Shown piece by piece: positions 26,235-36,068 of a DNA stretch of 64,000 bases. The notes beneath the pieces are model-generated. The model did not search any database and had not been told where the DNA came from. It saw only the letters and a program-made list of their open reading frames with translations. Where the stretch lies: NCBI RefSeq assembly GCF_029674545.1, contig NZ_CP121354.1:5031001-5095000 (forward strand), written 5' to 3'. The DNA comes from Mesorhizobium sp. WSM4904 (GTDB lineage Bacteria > Pseudomonadota > Alphaproteobacteria > Rhizobiales > Rhizobiaceae). The stretch's first letter is position 1; the number at the start of each line of letters is the position of its first letter. The position numbers and the translations under genes are program-made.

Positions 26235-27214
26235 GAGATTTCTCCTACCTTCGCGCCGACAGCGTCGAGGCCGCGCGCAACGCCGCGGCGCTGCCCGGCG
26301 CAATGCTGCTTGCCGGCGGCACGACGCTGGTCGACCTCGCCAAATGCGGCGTCGCCGAACCCTCGACCGTCATCGACATCAGCCATATCGAGGGGCTGAA
26401 CGCCATCGACGTCAGCGCCGAACGCGCGGTGATCGGCGCGCTGGCGAAGATGAGCCATGTCGCCGACCATCCGCAAGTGAAGAGTCACTTTCCGGCCGTG
26501 TCGGAAGCGCTCTGGCAGGCGGCCTCCGCGCAGCTTCGCAACATGGCGACCATCGGCGGCAACCTGATGCAGCGCACGCGCTGCCCCTATTTCCGCGATC
26601 CGCAAAACTTCCCGGCCTGCAACAAGCGCGCACCGGGCAGCGGCTGCTCGGCGATCGGCGGCGTGACGCGCGGCCATGCGGTGCTCGGCGTGAGCGAATC
26701 CTGCATCGCCACCTATCCGGGCGACCTCGCCATCGCGCTCGTCGCCTTCGACGCCGAGGTCGATCTCGGCGAGCGGAAGCTGAAGGTCGAGGACTTCTTC
26801 CTCGCCCCCGGCGCCACCGCCGAGCGAGAGCACGACATCCGTCCCGGCGAGGTGATCACGGCAATAGAGATCCCAGGCTCGGCCGCAGCCAGGCGCTCGA
26901 CCTACATCAAGGTGCGCGATCGCCAGTCCTATGAATTCGCGGCGGCAAGCGCTGCCGTCGGGCTGGAACTCGAAGCCGACGGCCGCACCATCCGCGACAT
27001 CCGCGTCGCGCTCGGCGGCGTCGCGACCAAGCCGTGGCGGGTGCGCGCCGTCGAAGAGGCGCTGAAGGGCAAGCCGCTCGACGAAGCGACCGTGCGCAAG
27101 ATGAGCGAGCACGCCATGGAGGGCGCCGTCGACCATGGCGCCAACCACTACAAAATAGCGCTCGCGCCGCGCGTGATCGCGCGCGCCATCCTCAAATTGG
27201 GAGAGACGGCATGA
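26231..27214 (+). CDS. Aldehyde oxidoreductase FAD subunit, PaoB-like
   Basis: FAD-binding subunit of 327 residues. The flavin loops are AMLLAGGTTLVDLAK and ATIGGNLMQRTRCPYF. The segment after it carries four Cys (RTRCPYFRD, FPACNKRAPGSGCSA and ESCIATY), matching the extra [4Fe-4S] insertion known from PaoB and 4-hydroxybenzoyl-CoA reductase. Start and stop both overlap neighbouring genes by four bases (ATGA), so the three subunits are translationally coupled. The start at 26231 removes an upstream extension that is out of character. Confidence 0.9.
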   Translation: MRDFSYLRADSVEAARNAAALPGAMLLAGGTTLVDLAKCGVAEPSTVIDISHIEGLNAIDVSAERAVIGALAKMSHVADHPQVKSHFPAVSEALWQAASAQLRNMATIGGNLMQRTRCPYFRDPQNFPACNKRAPGSGCSAIGGVTRGHAVLGVSESCIATYPGDLAIALVAFDAEVDLGERKLKVEDFFLAPGATAEREHDIRPGEVITAIEIPGSAAARRSTYIKVRDRQSYEFAAASAAVGLELEADGRTIRDIRVALGGVATKPWRVRAVEEALKGKPLDEATVRKMSEHAMEGAVDHGANHYKIALAPRVIARAILKLGETA

Positions 27215-29505
27215 CCGTTCACGACATGAAACACGCGGCGTCGGACAGCGCGCGGCTCGAAGCGGTCGGCGGGCGCCTGTCGCGCGTCGACGGCCCGGCC
27301 AAGATCACCGGCGCCGCCCACTACGCCGTCGAGCAGCAGCTCGAAGGGCTGACGCATGCGGTGCTGGTCGGCGCGACGATTGCCGCCGGCAAGGTCACTG
27401 CGATCGACACGCGCGCCGCGGAGACGGCGCCTGGCGTGCTCGCCGTGCTGACGCCCGACACCATCATGGAGCTGAAGGGCGCTTCCGACTGGTTCGGCAA
27501 CCCGCCATCGCAACCGACCTATTGCCCCCTCGCCCGCGAGGTCACGTTTTCCGGCCAGCATATCGCGGCCGTGGTGGCCGAGACATTCGAGCAGGCGGTG
27601 GCGGCGGCCGCGCTGGTCAAGGTCTGGTATGACGAGATTTCGGCCATCGTCGACTTGAGCGACGGCAAGGCCGGCGACGGCATCCCGATCGACGCCATGA
27701 CCAAGGAATGGGGCGACGCCGAAGCCGCCTTCGCCGAAGCGCCGGTGCGCGTCTGCGCCGCCTACAACACGCCGCGCGAGTTCCAGGCGGCGATGGAGCC
27801 GCATGGGCTGATCGCGCGCTGGGAAGGCGACGAGCTCACCATCTGGGAGCCGAGCCAGTGGCTGGACGGCATGGCGCGCACCTATGCCGAATGGTTCGGC
27901 GTGTCGTTCGAGAATGTGCGGCTGATCTCGCCCTATATCGGTGGCGGCTTCGGCTCGAAGGCCCTGGCGCTCGCGCACAGCGCGGTGGCCGCCGCGGCGG
28001 CAAGGATGCTGGGAAGGCCGGTGAAGCTGGTGCTCAACCGCCCGCAGAATTTCACCTCCTATGGCGGCCGCGCCGCGACGCGACAGACCGTGGCGATAGG
28101 CGCCGACAAGCAAGGCCGCATCCAGTCGATCGTGCATCGCGGCGTCAACGAGACGGCCGTCGACGGCATGTGGGTCGAGCCGCTCGGCTCGGTCACCTCG
28201 ATCATGTACGCCACGCCCAATTTCTCCTCGAAGCAGAATGTGGTGCGCGTGAACACGGTGGTGCCGGGGGCAAAACGCGCGCCAGGCGAGAACCCGAGCG
28301 CCTTCGGCATCGAATGCGCCATCGACGAGCTTGCATACGAGCTCGGCATCGATCCGCTGGAGATGCGGCTGATCAACTACGCCGAACAGGATCCGCACGC
28401 GAAGAAGGCGTGGTCGACGAGGCAATTGCGCGAAGCCTTCGCCGTCGGCGCGGAAGCCTTCGGCTGGGCGAAGCGTTCACCCGCGCCGCGCTCGATGCGC
28501 GACGGCCACCAGCTCATCGGCTGGGGCGTGGCGGCCGGCACCTACCCGGTGCGGCGCGCGCACGGCGAGGCGGTGGTGAAGATACTCACCGACGGTTCGG
28601 TCGAGGTCGAAAGCTCCTCCATCGACATGGGCCAGGGCACCTACACGATCCTGGCGCAGACCGCCGCCGAGACGCTCGGCGTGCCGGTGGAGCAGGTTTC
28701 GGTGAAGCTCGGCGACTCGCGCCTTGCGCGGGCCGGCGTCACCGGCGGGTCACGGCTTGCCGGCGTCATGACCGGCGCCGTCTACAAGGCGGCCGGCCAG
28801 GCGCTCGACGAGATGATCGGCCTGGCGCTCTCCGATCCGCGCTCGCCCTTCCATGGGCTGCAGGCGAACACGCTGGCGGTGCGGGACGGCCGCATCGCCT
28901 CGCCTCGCGGCGATGGGCCGGAGCTGTCGATCGCCGAATTCCTGTCGGCCGTCGGCCGCGAGCGGATCGAGGCCAAGGGCGACACCGTTCCAGCCAGCTT
29001 CACGCCGGAACAGCGCTACAACAACTACACGACAATTGCCATGGCGCTGCCGCACACCGAAGGCGACTATTCGCGCCATTCCTGGTGCGCGCATTTCGTC
29101 GAGGTGCGCGTCGACGAGGATTTCGGCACGGTGCGCGTGTCGCGCGTGGTGTCGGCGCTGGATTCCGGCCGGCTCTACAACCCGAAGCTGGCGGAGAGCC
29201 AGTGGAAGGGCGGCATCATCATGGGCATCGGCCAGGCGCTGCTCGAAGAAGGCATCGTCGACCGCCGCCACGGCCGCATCGTCAACGGCAACCTCGCCGA
29301 CTACATGCTGCCGACCAATGCCGACATTCCGGATATCCAGACCATCTCGGTCGGCATCCCCGACCCGCACTCCTCCGCCCTCGGCGGCAAGGGCGTGGGG
29401 GAACTCGGCATCGTCGGCGTGGCGCCCGCGATCGCCAACGCGGTGTTCCACGCGACGGGGAAGCGGGTGCGTGATCTGCCGATCACGCTGGAGAAGTTGA
29501 TCTGA
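27211..29505 (+). CDS. Aldehyde oxidoreductase molybdopterin subunit, PaoC-like
   Basis: Catalytic subunit of 764 residues. It opens with VGGRLSRVDGPAKITGAAHY, the family N-terminus, includes IGGGFGSKALALAHS and GQGTYTILAQTAAE for the molybdopterin cytosine dinucleotide, and ends with the GGKGVGELGIVGVAPAI block that contains the active-site Glu. The enzyme hydroxylates aldehydes, probably aromatic, to acids. No PaoD/XdhC-type insertion chaperone is found in the window; it would have to be encoded elsewhere. A full repeat element follows the stop. Confidence 0.9.
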   Translation: MTVHDMKHAASDSARLEAVGGRLSRVDGPAKITGAAHYAVEQQLEGLTHAVLVGATIAAGKVTAIDTRAAETAPGVLAVLTPDTIMELKGASDWFGNPPSQPTYCPLAREVTFSGQHIAAVVAETFEQAVAAAALVKVWYDEISAIVDLSDGKAGDGIPIDAMTKEWGDAEAAFAEAPVRVCAAYNTPREFQAAMEPHGLIARWEGDELTIWEPSQWLDGMARTYAEWFGVSFENVRLISPYIGGGFGSKALALAHSAVAAAAARMLGRPVKLVLNRPQNFTSYGGRAATRQTVAIGADKQGRIQSIVHRGVNETAVDGMWVEPLGSVTSIMYATPNFSSKQNVVRVNTVVPGAKRAPGENPSAFGIECAIDELAYELGIDPLEMRLINYAEQDPHAKKAWSTRQLREAFAVGAEAFGWAKRSPAPRSMRDGHQLIGWGVAAGTYPVRRAHGEAVVKILTDGSVEVESSSIDMGQGTYTILAQTAAETLGVPVEQVSVKLGDSRLARAGVTGGSRLAGVMTGAVYKAAGQALDEMIGLALSDPRSPFHGLQANTLAVRDGRIASPRGDGPELSIAEFLSAVGRERIEAKGDTVPASFTPEQRYNNYTTIAMALPHTEGDYSRHSWCAHFVEVRVDEDFGTVRVSRVVSALDSGRLYNPKLAESQWKGGIIMGIGQALLEEGIVDRRHGRIVNGNLADYMLPTNADIPDIQTISVGIPDPHSSALGGKGVGELGIVGVAPAIANAVFHATGKRVRDLPITLEKLI

Positions 29506-29540
29506 GGGTGGAAGTTGGGCGCCGGCGCTAACGCTGCCGA

Positions 29541-29708
29541 CCTCCCCCCTTGTGGGGGAGATGGCCGGTAGGCCAGAGGGGGGCGCGAAGGAACGCAGCT
29601 TCTCCGGCAACCGTAATTTGCGAGCGGCGCAAATGATCGGCTGAGAGCTCGGCGGGACAGCGCCCCCCTCTGTCCTGCCGGACATCTCCCCCACGAGGGG
29701 GGAGATTA
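29541..29708. repeat. Complete intergenic mosaic repeat (RIME-like)
   Basis: About 170 bases bounded by CTCCCCCCTTGTGGGGGAGA and ATCTCCCCCACGAGGGGGGAGATTA, with inner palindromes GGCCGGTAGGCC and GTCCTGCCGGAC. It resembles the Rhizobiales intergenic mosaic elements and fills the gap between two convergent genes. Confidence 0.7.
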
Positions 29709-29748
29709 CTCGCTCGTGCGCTTTCGCCAATCTCCGACGGTGCCCTTC

Positions 29749-30759
29749 CTACCAATCCAGCCCGAACACCAATTTGCCGAAATGCAGGCCGCCGGCGGCC
29801 ATGTGGGTGTAGGCCTCCGTCGCCTCGTTCTGTGAAAACACCTTGTCGACGACCGGCTCGATCCGGGCGGCGGCGATGGCCCGGGCGGCGTCGCGCAGGT
29901 CGGATACCGATCCGGTGTTGTTGCCCACCACTTTCAGCGCCTTGATGATGATCGGCAGCAGGTTGACGGAGGCCTCGGCGCCGGTGACGAAGCCGATGGT
30001 GAACAGCGTGCCGCCGGGCGCGGTGGCGTTGACGGCGCGCGCGAAGGTTGCGGTGCCGCCGGTCTCGACGACGAGGTCGGCGCCGAGGCCATCGGTCAAC
30101 TCCAGCACCTTGCCGTCCCAATCCGGTGTCGCGCGGTAGTTGATGAGATGATCGGCGCCGAGCGCCTTGGCCCGCTCCAGCTTCTCGTCCGAAGACGAGG
30201 TGATGATCACGGTGGCGCCGGCCGCCTTGGCAAGCTGAAGCGTGAAGATCGAGACGCCGCCGGTGCCGAGCAGCACGACGACCGAGCCCGGCCCGACGCC
30301 GGCGGCTCGGATCGCGTTCCAGGCGGTGGTGCCGGCGATGGGGAGCGTCGAGGCCGCCTCGAAGGAAAGATGCGCCGGCACCGGCACGATCGAATTGGCC
30401 GGCAGCGCCACATATTCGGCGAGCGATCCGGGCAGCGAGATGCCGCGCATCTGCGTCATCTCGTAAGGACGCGGCCGGCCGCCGATCCAGCGCGGCTTGG
30501 CGTGAGCGACGACGCGGTCGCCGATGGCGAACCTTGTCACACCCTCGCCGAGCGCGACGATCTCGCCGGCGCCGTCGGCGACGGGTATGAGCGGGAAAAC
30601 CGGTCCGGGATAGTTGCCGCTCGCCACAGCGACATCGACGAAATTCAGGCTCGCCGCGCGCTGGCGGATCAGCACCTCGCCGCGTTGCGGTTCGGGCGTG
30701 GCGACGCTGGCGGCACGGAAGGCGTCAAGTCTGGGCTGGTTGAGTTCGATGGCTTTCAT
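29749..30759 (-). CDS. Quinone oxidoreductase-like zinc-independent medium-chain dehydrogenase
   Basis: NAD(P)H-dependent reductase of 336 residues. The nucleotide loop is VVVLLGTGGVSIFTLQLAKAAG, followed by SSSDEKLERAKALGADHLIN. The N-terminal domain has LNFVDVAVASGNYPG and lacks the structural and catalytic zinc Cys clusters, which separates it from true alcohol dehydrogenases. It likely reduces quinones or activated carbonyls in the cytoplasm. The ATG at 30759 follows GGAGTGAACCC; the far longer open frame upstream overlaps the LysR gene and is a shadow. A LysR gene is divergent 99 bases away and probably controls it. Confidence 0.85.
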   Translation of the reverse strand: MKAIELNQPRLDAFRAASVATPEPQRGEVLIRQRAASLNFVDVAVASGNYPGPVFPLIPVADGAGEIVALGEGVTRFAIGDRVVAHAKPRWIGGRPRPYEMTQMRGISLPGSLAEYVALPANSIVPVPAHLSFEAASTLPIAGTTAWNAIRAAGVGPGSVVVLLGTGGVSIFTLQLAKAAGATVIITSSSDEKLERAKALGADHLINYRATPDWDGKVLELTDGLGADLVVETGGTATFARAVNATAPGGTLFTIGFVTGAEASVNLLPIIIKALKVVGNNTGSVSDLRDAARAIAAARIEPVVDKVFSQNEATEAYTHMAAGGLHFGKLVFGLDW

Positions 30760-30835
30760 GGGTTCACTCCGTGGGTGGTCGATTGACGGGTTGAGTGAAC
30801 CTATCTGCTGCGCTATTCCTCGATAATTGCCGAGC

Positions 30836-30856
30836 TTTGCATTTGAGTATTGCAAA
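30836..30856. promoter_or_regulatory. LysR-type binding box between quinone reductase and LysR gene
   Basis: TTTGCA and TGCAAA are exactly inverted around nine bases, in the 99-base divergent interval and very close to the LysR start. This fits an autoregulatory LysR site. Confidence 0.55.
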
Positions 30857-30858
30857 TC

Positions 30859-31812
30859 ATGCAGCAATCCCATGAGCCCTCCGCTCTTGCCGAGATGGCG
30901 GCTTTCGCCGCCGTCGCCGAGGCGCGCTCCTTCACCAGGGCAGCGGCGCGGGTCGGACGCGACGCCACCATCCTGTCGCGCCGCCTGCAGTCGCTGGAGG
31001 AGCGGCTTGGGGTCCGGCTGCTCCACCGCACGACGCGCAGCGTCTCGCTGACCGAGGCGGGCGCGGAATTCCTGGTGCGCGTGCGCGCCGTCCTCGCCTC
31101 GGTCGACGAGGCGGAAGCCGCCGCCTCCGCCCATGCCGGCGGCCGGCCGCGCGGGTTGCTGCGGCTGGCGCTGCCCGGCACCTTCGGGCGCATGTGGGTC
31201 GGGCCGTTCCTGCCACAGTTCCTCGCCGAGTTCCCGGATGTGCGGATCGAAGCCGAATTCTCCAACCGTTTCGCCGATCTCGTCGCCGAGAATTTCGACG
31301 TCGCCGTCCGGCTGGGCAGCCTCGAGGATTCGCGCCTGGTGGCGCGCAAGGTGGCGACGCGGCGCCGGCTGCTCTGCGCCGCGCCCTCCTACCTTGCGCG
31401 AAGGGGCCGGCCGGAAACGCCGCAGGCGCTGCTCGAACATTCCTGCCTCGGCTTCACCGGCTTCCAGACCTTTCCGGCCTGGGAGATGACCGACCGCGAG
31501 GGCCGACGCGTGCGCGTCGAGGTTTCGGGACCGCTCACCAGCGACGACGCCGAGGTGCTGGTCGAGGCCGCCGTGCAAGGCGTCGGCCTGATGATGAGCA
31601 CCGACTGGCTGGTCGGACGCGAGCTCGCCGACGGGCGGTTGGTGCCGATCCTGGAGGACTGGACGCTGGCCGACGAGGGCGCGGTCTATGTCGTCATGCC
31701 CTCAGCCAAGGGCCAAGCCGCCAAGACCCGCGCCTTCGCCGACTGGATCGGCAAGCGATTTTCGCCAGAACCGCCCTGGCGGCAGTGCAAAGGTGCCGAT
31801 CTCCTCGCTTGA
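30859..31812 (+). CDS. LysR-family transcriptional regulator
   Basis: Regulator of 317 residues. The winged helix-turn-helix reads AFAAVAEARSFTRAAARVG and LQSLEERLGVRLLHRTTRS; the effector domain follows, with GLLRLALPGTFGR and LMMSTDWLVGRELADGRLV. It belongs to the subgroup often divergent from quinone or short-chain reductases. The ATG at 30859 is chosen; a TTG nine bases upstream overlaps the palindromic box, and no clear ribosome site precedes either. The last residues (GADLLA) are encoded by an adjacent repeat fragment. Confidence 0.85.
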   Translation: MQQSHEPSALAEMAAFAAVAEARSFTRAAARVGRDATILSRRLQSLEERLGVRLLHRTTRSVSLTEAGAEFLVRVRAVLASVDEAEAAASAHAGGRPRGLLRLALPGTFGRMWVGPFLPQFLAEFPDVRIEAEFSNRFADLVAENFDVAVRLGSLEDSRLVARKVATRRRLLCAAPSYLARRGRPETPQALLEHSCLGFTGFQTFPAWEMTDREGRRVRVEVSGPLTSDDAEVLVEAAVQGVGLMMSTDWLVGRELADGRLVPILEDWTLADEGAVYVVMPSAKGQAAKTRAFADWIGKRFSPEPPWRQCKGADLLA

Positions 31813-31830
31813 AGGGGAGATTAGCCACTC
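31797..31830. repeat. Short repeat arm supplying a stop codon
   Basis: CGATCTCCTCGCTTGAAGGGGAGATTAG is a single arm of the intergenic repeat. The TGA that ends the LysR gene lies within it. Confidence 0.55.
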
Positions 31831-31880
31831 GCCCGCCTTCGCCAACTCCAATATGATCCGGCCACCACGGGGAAAGCATC

Positions 31881-32366
31881 ATGAAAAGCGTATTGGCAAC
31901 CGTCATCCTGGCGCTACTCACCACCCTCCCCGCCCATGCCGCATCCTGCGCCTGGTCCGCCAAGATGGAGGAGGACGAAGGCGGCAGTGTGCTGATGGCC
32001 TCTGTCTGCGGCGGATCGAAGGGCGATGCGCATCTGATGCTGGCCTGCTTCGGCAAGCCGGTGCTGAGCTATGATCTCGGCGCCGCAGGCGGGCAGCTCG
32101 AGCCTGGCATCAGCGCGGATTTCACGTTCAAGGCCGGCGGCAAGAGCCTGACCAAGAAGCTCGATCTCGAGGCAATGTACAATTATTTCACGGCGGAACT
32201 CTCCGGTCCTTCCGATCCGCTGCTCGCCCTGCTGCGCGGCAAGGGGGAGGTGACGGTTGCCGCCGGCAAATACGGCGCGGCGAGCTTTCCGCTGAAAGGC
32301 TCCGGCGCCGCGATCGGCAAGGTGCTGGCCGAGTGCGGGAAAGGTTCAGGCGGCGAGGCGGATTAA
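31881..32366 (+). CDS. Secreted hypothetical protein, 161 residues
   Basis: The N-terminus [20 protein letters not shown] is a clear signal peptide, with cleavage expected after AHA. The mature part carries four Cys ([31 protein letters not shown]), likely forming disulfides in the periplasm, and the motif [18 protein letters not shown] do not recognise a named family. A GGGGAAAG ribosome site precedes the ATG. Its TAA stop interlocks with the stop of the slipin gene on the other strand within the bases TTAA. Confidence 0.7.
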   Translation: MKSVLATVILALLTTLPAHAASCAWSAKMEEDEGGSVLMASVCGGSKGDAHLMLACFGKPVLSYDLGAAGGQLEPGISADFTFKAGGKSLTKKLDLEAMYNYFTAELSGPSDPLLALLRGKGEVTVAAGKYGAASFPLKGSGAAIGKVLAECGKGSGGEAD

Positions 32367-33151
32367 TCTCCCTCCTTGAGGGGGAGATTACCCGCTCCCT
32401 CCCCCGGCTTCAGGAACTGCCGCAGCAAATCCACCGGCAGCGGGAAGACCACCGTGGAGGAGCGTTCGCCGGCGATGTCGTGCAGGGCCTCGAAATAGCG
32501 CAGCTGCATGGCCTGCGGCTCCTCGGCCAGCATCTTGCCGGCCTCGACCAGCTTCGCCGCGGCCTGCTGCTCGCCGTCGGCGTTGATCACCTTGGCGCGC
32601 CGCAGCCGTTCCGCCTCGGCCTGCTTGGCGATGGCGCGGATCATGCTCTCGTTCAAGTCGACATGCTTGATCTCGACATTGGAGACCTTGATGCCCCAGG
32701 CGTCGGTGCGCTGGTCGAGGATCTCCTGGATGTCGCTGTTGAGCCTGTCGCGCTCGGCCAGCATCTCGTCGAGCTCGTGCTTGCCGAGCACCGAGCGCAG
32801 CGTGGTCTGGGCAAGCTGGTTGGTGGCGGTCATGAAATCCTCGACCTGGATGATCGCCCGCTCGGCGTCGACGATGCGGAAATAGAGCACCGCGTTGACC
32901 TTCACCGAGACGTTGTCGCGCGAGATGACGTCCTGCGGCGGCACGTCCTGCACGACCACGCGCAGGTCCACCCTGACCATCTGCTGGATGAAGGGAACGA
33001 GGATGATGAGGCCCGGTCCCTTGACGCCGGTGAAGCGGCCAAGCGTGAAGACCACGCCGCGCTCGTATTCCCTGAGGATGCGGATGGCCGCCGACAGGAA
33101 CATGATCACCAGTAGCGCGAGGATCAGATAGGCGACATAACCGACTGTCAT
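32363..33151 (-). CDS. Slipin (SPFH/band-7) membrane protein
   Basis: Stomatin-like protein of 262 residues. One N-terminal hydrophobic anchor ([16 protein letters not shown]) precedes the band-7 domain: [31 protein letters not shown], then [16 protein letters not shown] and the helical segment [23 protein letters not shown]. It oligomerises at the inner face of membrane microdomains. The start overlaps the upstream NfeD gene stop by four bases, the usual slipin-NfeD pairing in which the protease part of NfeD cleaves the slipin C-terminus. The last nine residues (GNLPLKEGD) come from an adjoining repeat arm. Confidence 0.9.
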   Translation of the reverse strand: MTVGYVAYLILALLVIMFLSAAIRILREYERGVVFTLGRFTGVKGPGLIILVPFIQQMVRVDLRVVVQDVPPQDVISRDNVSVKVNAVLYFRIVDAERAIIQVEDFMTATNQLAQTTLRSVLGKHELDEMLAERDRLNSDIQEILDQRTDAWGIKVSNVEIKHVDLNESMIRAIAKQAEAERLRRAKVINADGEQQAAAKLVEAGKMLAEEPQAMQLRYFEALHDIAGERSSTVVFPLPVDLLRQFLKPGEGAGNLPLKEGD

Positions 33152-34530
33152 TGTTTTGCTCCGTCGTTTCCCGGCCCGTTGCTTCCTGCACCACGCCGCC
33201 GCACCGTCAGCACGAGATCGCTGACGCCAGTCACCTCCGCGCGATCTCCCGGCGCGATCGGCTCGTCGGCTTTCGCCTGCCAGCGTTCGCCGAGCGCCAG
33301 CACATGGCCCTCGCCGCCTTCCCAGTCGAGAATCTGCACGGGCAGGCCGCGCATCGCCTCGCCGCCGATACGGGGCGGATTGCGGCGGGCTGACCAGAGA
33401 TAGCTGCCGGCCAGCAGCGCGAGCCCGAGCGTCAGCGCGGCGGCGGGGCCGATGATCGCCCAGGATATGGCGAAGCCCGGCCCCTCGACCTTGAGCAGCA
33501 TGGCCGCGCCGAGCAGGAAGGCGGCCGCGCCTCCGACCCCGAGCACCACCGTCGGATTGAAAGCCTCGACGATGAGGAAGCCGACGCCGAGCAGCATCAG
33601 GGCGAGCCCGGCATAGTTGATCGGCAAGAGATCGAGCGCGTAGAGGGCGAGCACGAGGCAGGTGGCGCCGATGACGCCGGGCGCCACCGCGCCGGGGCTC
33701 GTCACCTCGAAGACCAGACCATAGAAGCCGAGCAGCATCAGGATGACGGCGACGTTCGGATCGGTGATGACGGCGAGAAGCCGGATGAACCAGCCTGGAT
33801 CCAGGACCTCGACGGCCAGCCCCTTCGTCGCCAGCACCTGCTTCTTGCCGGCCACCTCGACGGTGCGACCGTCGGCGAGCTGCAAGAGCTCGGTCGTGTC
33901 GCGGGCGACGAAGTCGATGACATGTTCCTGCAGCGCGGCGCTCGCCGAAAGGCTCGCCGCCTGGCGCACGGCCTTCTCGCCCCAGTCGCCGTTGCGGTTG
34001 CGCAGCTCGGCGAGCGAGCGGATCAGCGCCACCGCGTCATTGGTCACCTTGGCCATCATCGGGTCGCCGGATGGCTGGCCGGTGCCCTTGTCGTCCTTCT
34101 CGCCGCCCGGAAGCGAGGGCAGCCCGCCGATCTCGACCGGCGTCGCCGCGCCCAGATTGGTGCCGGGCGCCATCGCGGCGACATGGGTGGCGTAGAGGAT
34201 GTAGGTTCCGGCGCTCGCCGCGTGGCCGCCGGCCGGCGCGACATAACCGATGACGGGAACGGGAGAGGCCAGGATATCGGCGATCATCTCGCGCATCGAG
34301 GTGACCAGGCCGCCCGGCGTGTCGAGCTGGAGGATGAGAACCGCGGCGTTGCGCTCGGCCGCGGCCTTTAGCGCTTCCTTCAACTGGCGGGCGCTCGCCG
34401 GACCGATGGCGCCGTCGATCGCGATGCTGAGAGCAACCCTCTCCGCCGCCATTCCGGCCGAGGAGAAGGGGAAAAGGACCGCGGCAGCCACGAAGGCCGC
34501 TGCCAAAAGGGCCACCCGCGCGAGTCTCAC
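33148..34530 (-). CDS. NfeD-family membrane serine protease
   Basis: Long-form NfeD of 460 residues. After a signal segment ending SAGMAA comes a ClpP-like domain: [38 protein letters not shown] (nucleophile Ser in AASAG) and [13 protein letters not shown] (expected general-base Lys). Four or five transmembrane helices follow near residues 230-370, then a soluble OB-fold domain ending DLVLTVRRR. It should cleave and regulate the partner slipin. I start at the GTG at 34530, with AAGGAG eight bases upstream; the TTG two codons earlier sits too near that site. Confidence 0.9.
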   Translation of the reverse strand: MRLARVALLAAAFVAAAVLFPFSSAGMAAERVALSIAIDGAIGPASARQLKEALKAAAERNAAVLILQLDTPGGLVTSMREMIADILASPVPVIGYVAPAGGHAASAGTYILYATHVAAMAPGTNLGAATPVEIGGLPSLPGGEKDDKGTGQPSGDPMMAKVTNDAVALIRSLAELRNRNGDWGEKAVRQAASLSASAALQEHVIDFVARDTTELLQLADGRTVEVAGKKQVLATKGLAVEVLDPGWFIRLLAVITDPNVAVILMLLGFYGLVFEVTSPGAVAPGVIGATCLVLALYALDLLPINYAGLALMLLGVGFLIVEAFNPTVVLGVGGAAAFLLGAAMLLKVEGPGFAISWAIIGPAAALTLGLALLAGSYLWSARRNPPRIGGEAMRGLPVQILDWEGGEGHVLALGERWQAKADEPIAPGDRAEVTGVSDLVLTVRRRGAGSNGPGNDGAKQ

Positions 34531-34598
34531 GCTCAAAGCTCCTTGGATTCAATATGGGGTTGTAGTGGGCCAAGTCCAATGAGGGGGGAGCGAGCGAG

Positions 34599-34757
34599 TA
34601 ATCTCCCCCCTCGAGGGGGAGATGGCCGGCAGGCCAGAGGGGGTCGTCTCACATCAAGCGCCGACGCGTTGCGAAAGCAAGAAGAGGTTGGCGCCTCACG
34701 CGCGGCGACCCCCTCTGTCGCCTTCGGCGACATCTCCCCCCCGAGGGGGGAGATTAC
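34599..34757. repeat. Complete intergenic mosaic repeat
   Basis: Copy bounded by ATCTCCCCCCTCGAGGGGGAGAT and CCCCCCGAGGGGGGAGATTA with inner palindromes GGCCGGCAGGCC and GTCGCCTTCGGCGAC. It occupies most of the 360-base gap between NfeD and the DUF1127 gene. Confidence 0.75.
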
Positions 34758-34892
34758 GCGCTCGCCCGCCTTCGCGCCCCCAACGATTCCACGGCAATTT
34801 CGACGCAGGCTCCAACGCTGGCTCCCTCGCCCATCCTGCATTGTCCCCGTCGACCGCGCGAATGAATGCGCCCGCAACCAATGGAGACGACA

Positions 34893-35129
34893 ATGACGGC
34901 TTTGGATCGAGCCACCATCGAAACCGGCCGGGCGGGCTTCAGCCTGTCCGGCTTTGCCCGGCGCACACTCAGCCTGGCCTATCGCGCCATCAAGATGCGC
35001 AATGAACGTGCCGCGCTGCAGGCCATGCCGGACTTCCTGCTGAAGGACATCGGCATCAGCCGCTCGCAGATCGAGTGTTATACCTGCGTGCGCCTTGCGC
35101 CCTCCGATACGGATGGGATGGACCGCTGA
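34893..35129 (+). CDS. DUF1127 small protein
   Basis: 78 residues with the DUF1127/YjiS-like core: RNERAALQAMPDFLLKDIGI followed by SRSQIE. In alphaproteobacteria these small basic proteins are linked to phosphate metabolism and RNA-related regulation, and are often strongly transcribed. The ATG at 34893 has GGAGACGACA in front; a longer frame from 34866 lacks a ribosome site. A hairpin with a short T run follows 55 bases after the stop. Confidence 0.85.
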   Translation: MTALDRATIETGRAGFSLSGFARRTLSLAYRAIKMRNERAALQAMPDFLLKDIGISRSQIECYTCVRLAPSDTDGMDR

Positions 35130-35184
35130 AGCATCGCCGCTTCGGCGGCCGGAATGCTTGAAGGCCCTTCAAAACCCCTCTTCA

Positions 35185-35209
35185 AAAACCCTGGCGTCGC
35201 CGGGGTTTT
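35185..35209 (+). terminator. Intrinsic terminator after the DUF1127 gene
   Basis: AAAACCCTGGCG and CGCCGGGGTTTT-like arms form a G/C stem followed by four T, 55 bases after the DUF1127 stop. Confidence 0.7.
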
Positions 35210-35414
35210 CGCGTTTGGCCATGCCCCTGGCGACCGGCGTCTCCGGCGTTGGGATCGTGCGGCGGGCGCGCGTCCCAAATGAAACGTCCAATGCAATTTC
35301 CACGGTGGGCGCATCAAAAATTCCACGCTCGCACCCACTCTCGCTCAAACGCTCGACCGCCAAAGGAATGCCGTCACGGCAACCAAGCCGCAAACAACCT
35401 TCGGAGTAGAAAAG

Positions 35415-35993
35415 ATGCAACCCAACACCAAGCCTGCACGACTTCCGCTCAACGGCGTCGACACGCCCAACCTGATCGCGACGATCAATTTCGTGGCGGA
35501 CCAGCCGGAGCTGGCGAAGTTCCAGTTCCGCGCCCACAACGAATGGATCGAGGGCACGCACAGCAAGAGCGTCATGCACGGCTTCTACGGCGCCGGCCAG
35601 GAGCAGAAGCACGAGAAGCCCTATTATGCCGACAGCGACCATCCGGCGATCCTGTGCGGCGCCGACAATGCGCCGACCCCGGTCGAATGGGTGCTGCATG
35701 CGCTGGCGAGCTGCCTGATGTCGGGCGTCGCCAACATCGCGGCCGCGCGCGGCATCAAGCTCACCCGGGTCAAGTGCTCGGTCGACGGCGACATCGACCT
35801 GCGCGGCATCCTCGGCATCTCCGACGAGGTGCGCAACGGCTTCCAGAACATCCAGGTATCGTTCGAGGTCGAAGGCAACGCGCCGGCCGAGAAGCTGACC
35901 CAGCTCGTCGAACAGGCCCGCGCCCGCTCGGCGGTCTACGACGTGCTGACCAAGGGCGTGCCGGTCACGGTCGGGATCAAGACCATCCAGTGA
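35415..35993 (+). CDS. OsmC-family peroxide/disulfide-type protein
   Basis: 192 residues. The family Cys positions are present at AILCGADNAPTPVEW and HALASCLMSGV, the two redox cysteines of OsmC/Ohr proteins. The C-terminal domain has VSFEVEGNAPAEKLTQLVEQ. It probably reduces organic peroxides or binds thiol-reactive compounds in the cytoplasm. A CGGAG ribosome site lies eight bases before the ATG. It leads a run of five co-directional genes with a flavin monooxygenase 75 bases downstream, suggesting a shared pathway. Confidence 0.85.
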   Translation: MQPNTKPARLPLNGVDTPNLIATINFVADQPELAKFQFRAHNEWIEGTHSKSVMHGFYGAGQEQKHEKPYYADSDHPAILCGADNAPTPVEWVLHALASCLMSGVANIAAARGIKLTRVKCSVDGDIDLRGILGISDEVRNGFQNIQVSFEVEGNAPAEKLTQLVEQARARSAVYDVLTKGVPVTVGIKTIQ

Positions 35994-36068
35994 TCGCGAC
36001 AATCCAATGACCCGCCGGGGAGACGGTTTGCACACGGCCGTCTCCCTCAATGCCAACGGACAGGAACC

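Noticed and set aside
29749..31578. 609-codon version of the quinone reductase
   Set aside because: The extra N-terminal part is antisense to the LysR gene; the correct start is at 30759.
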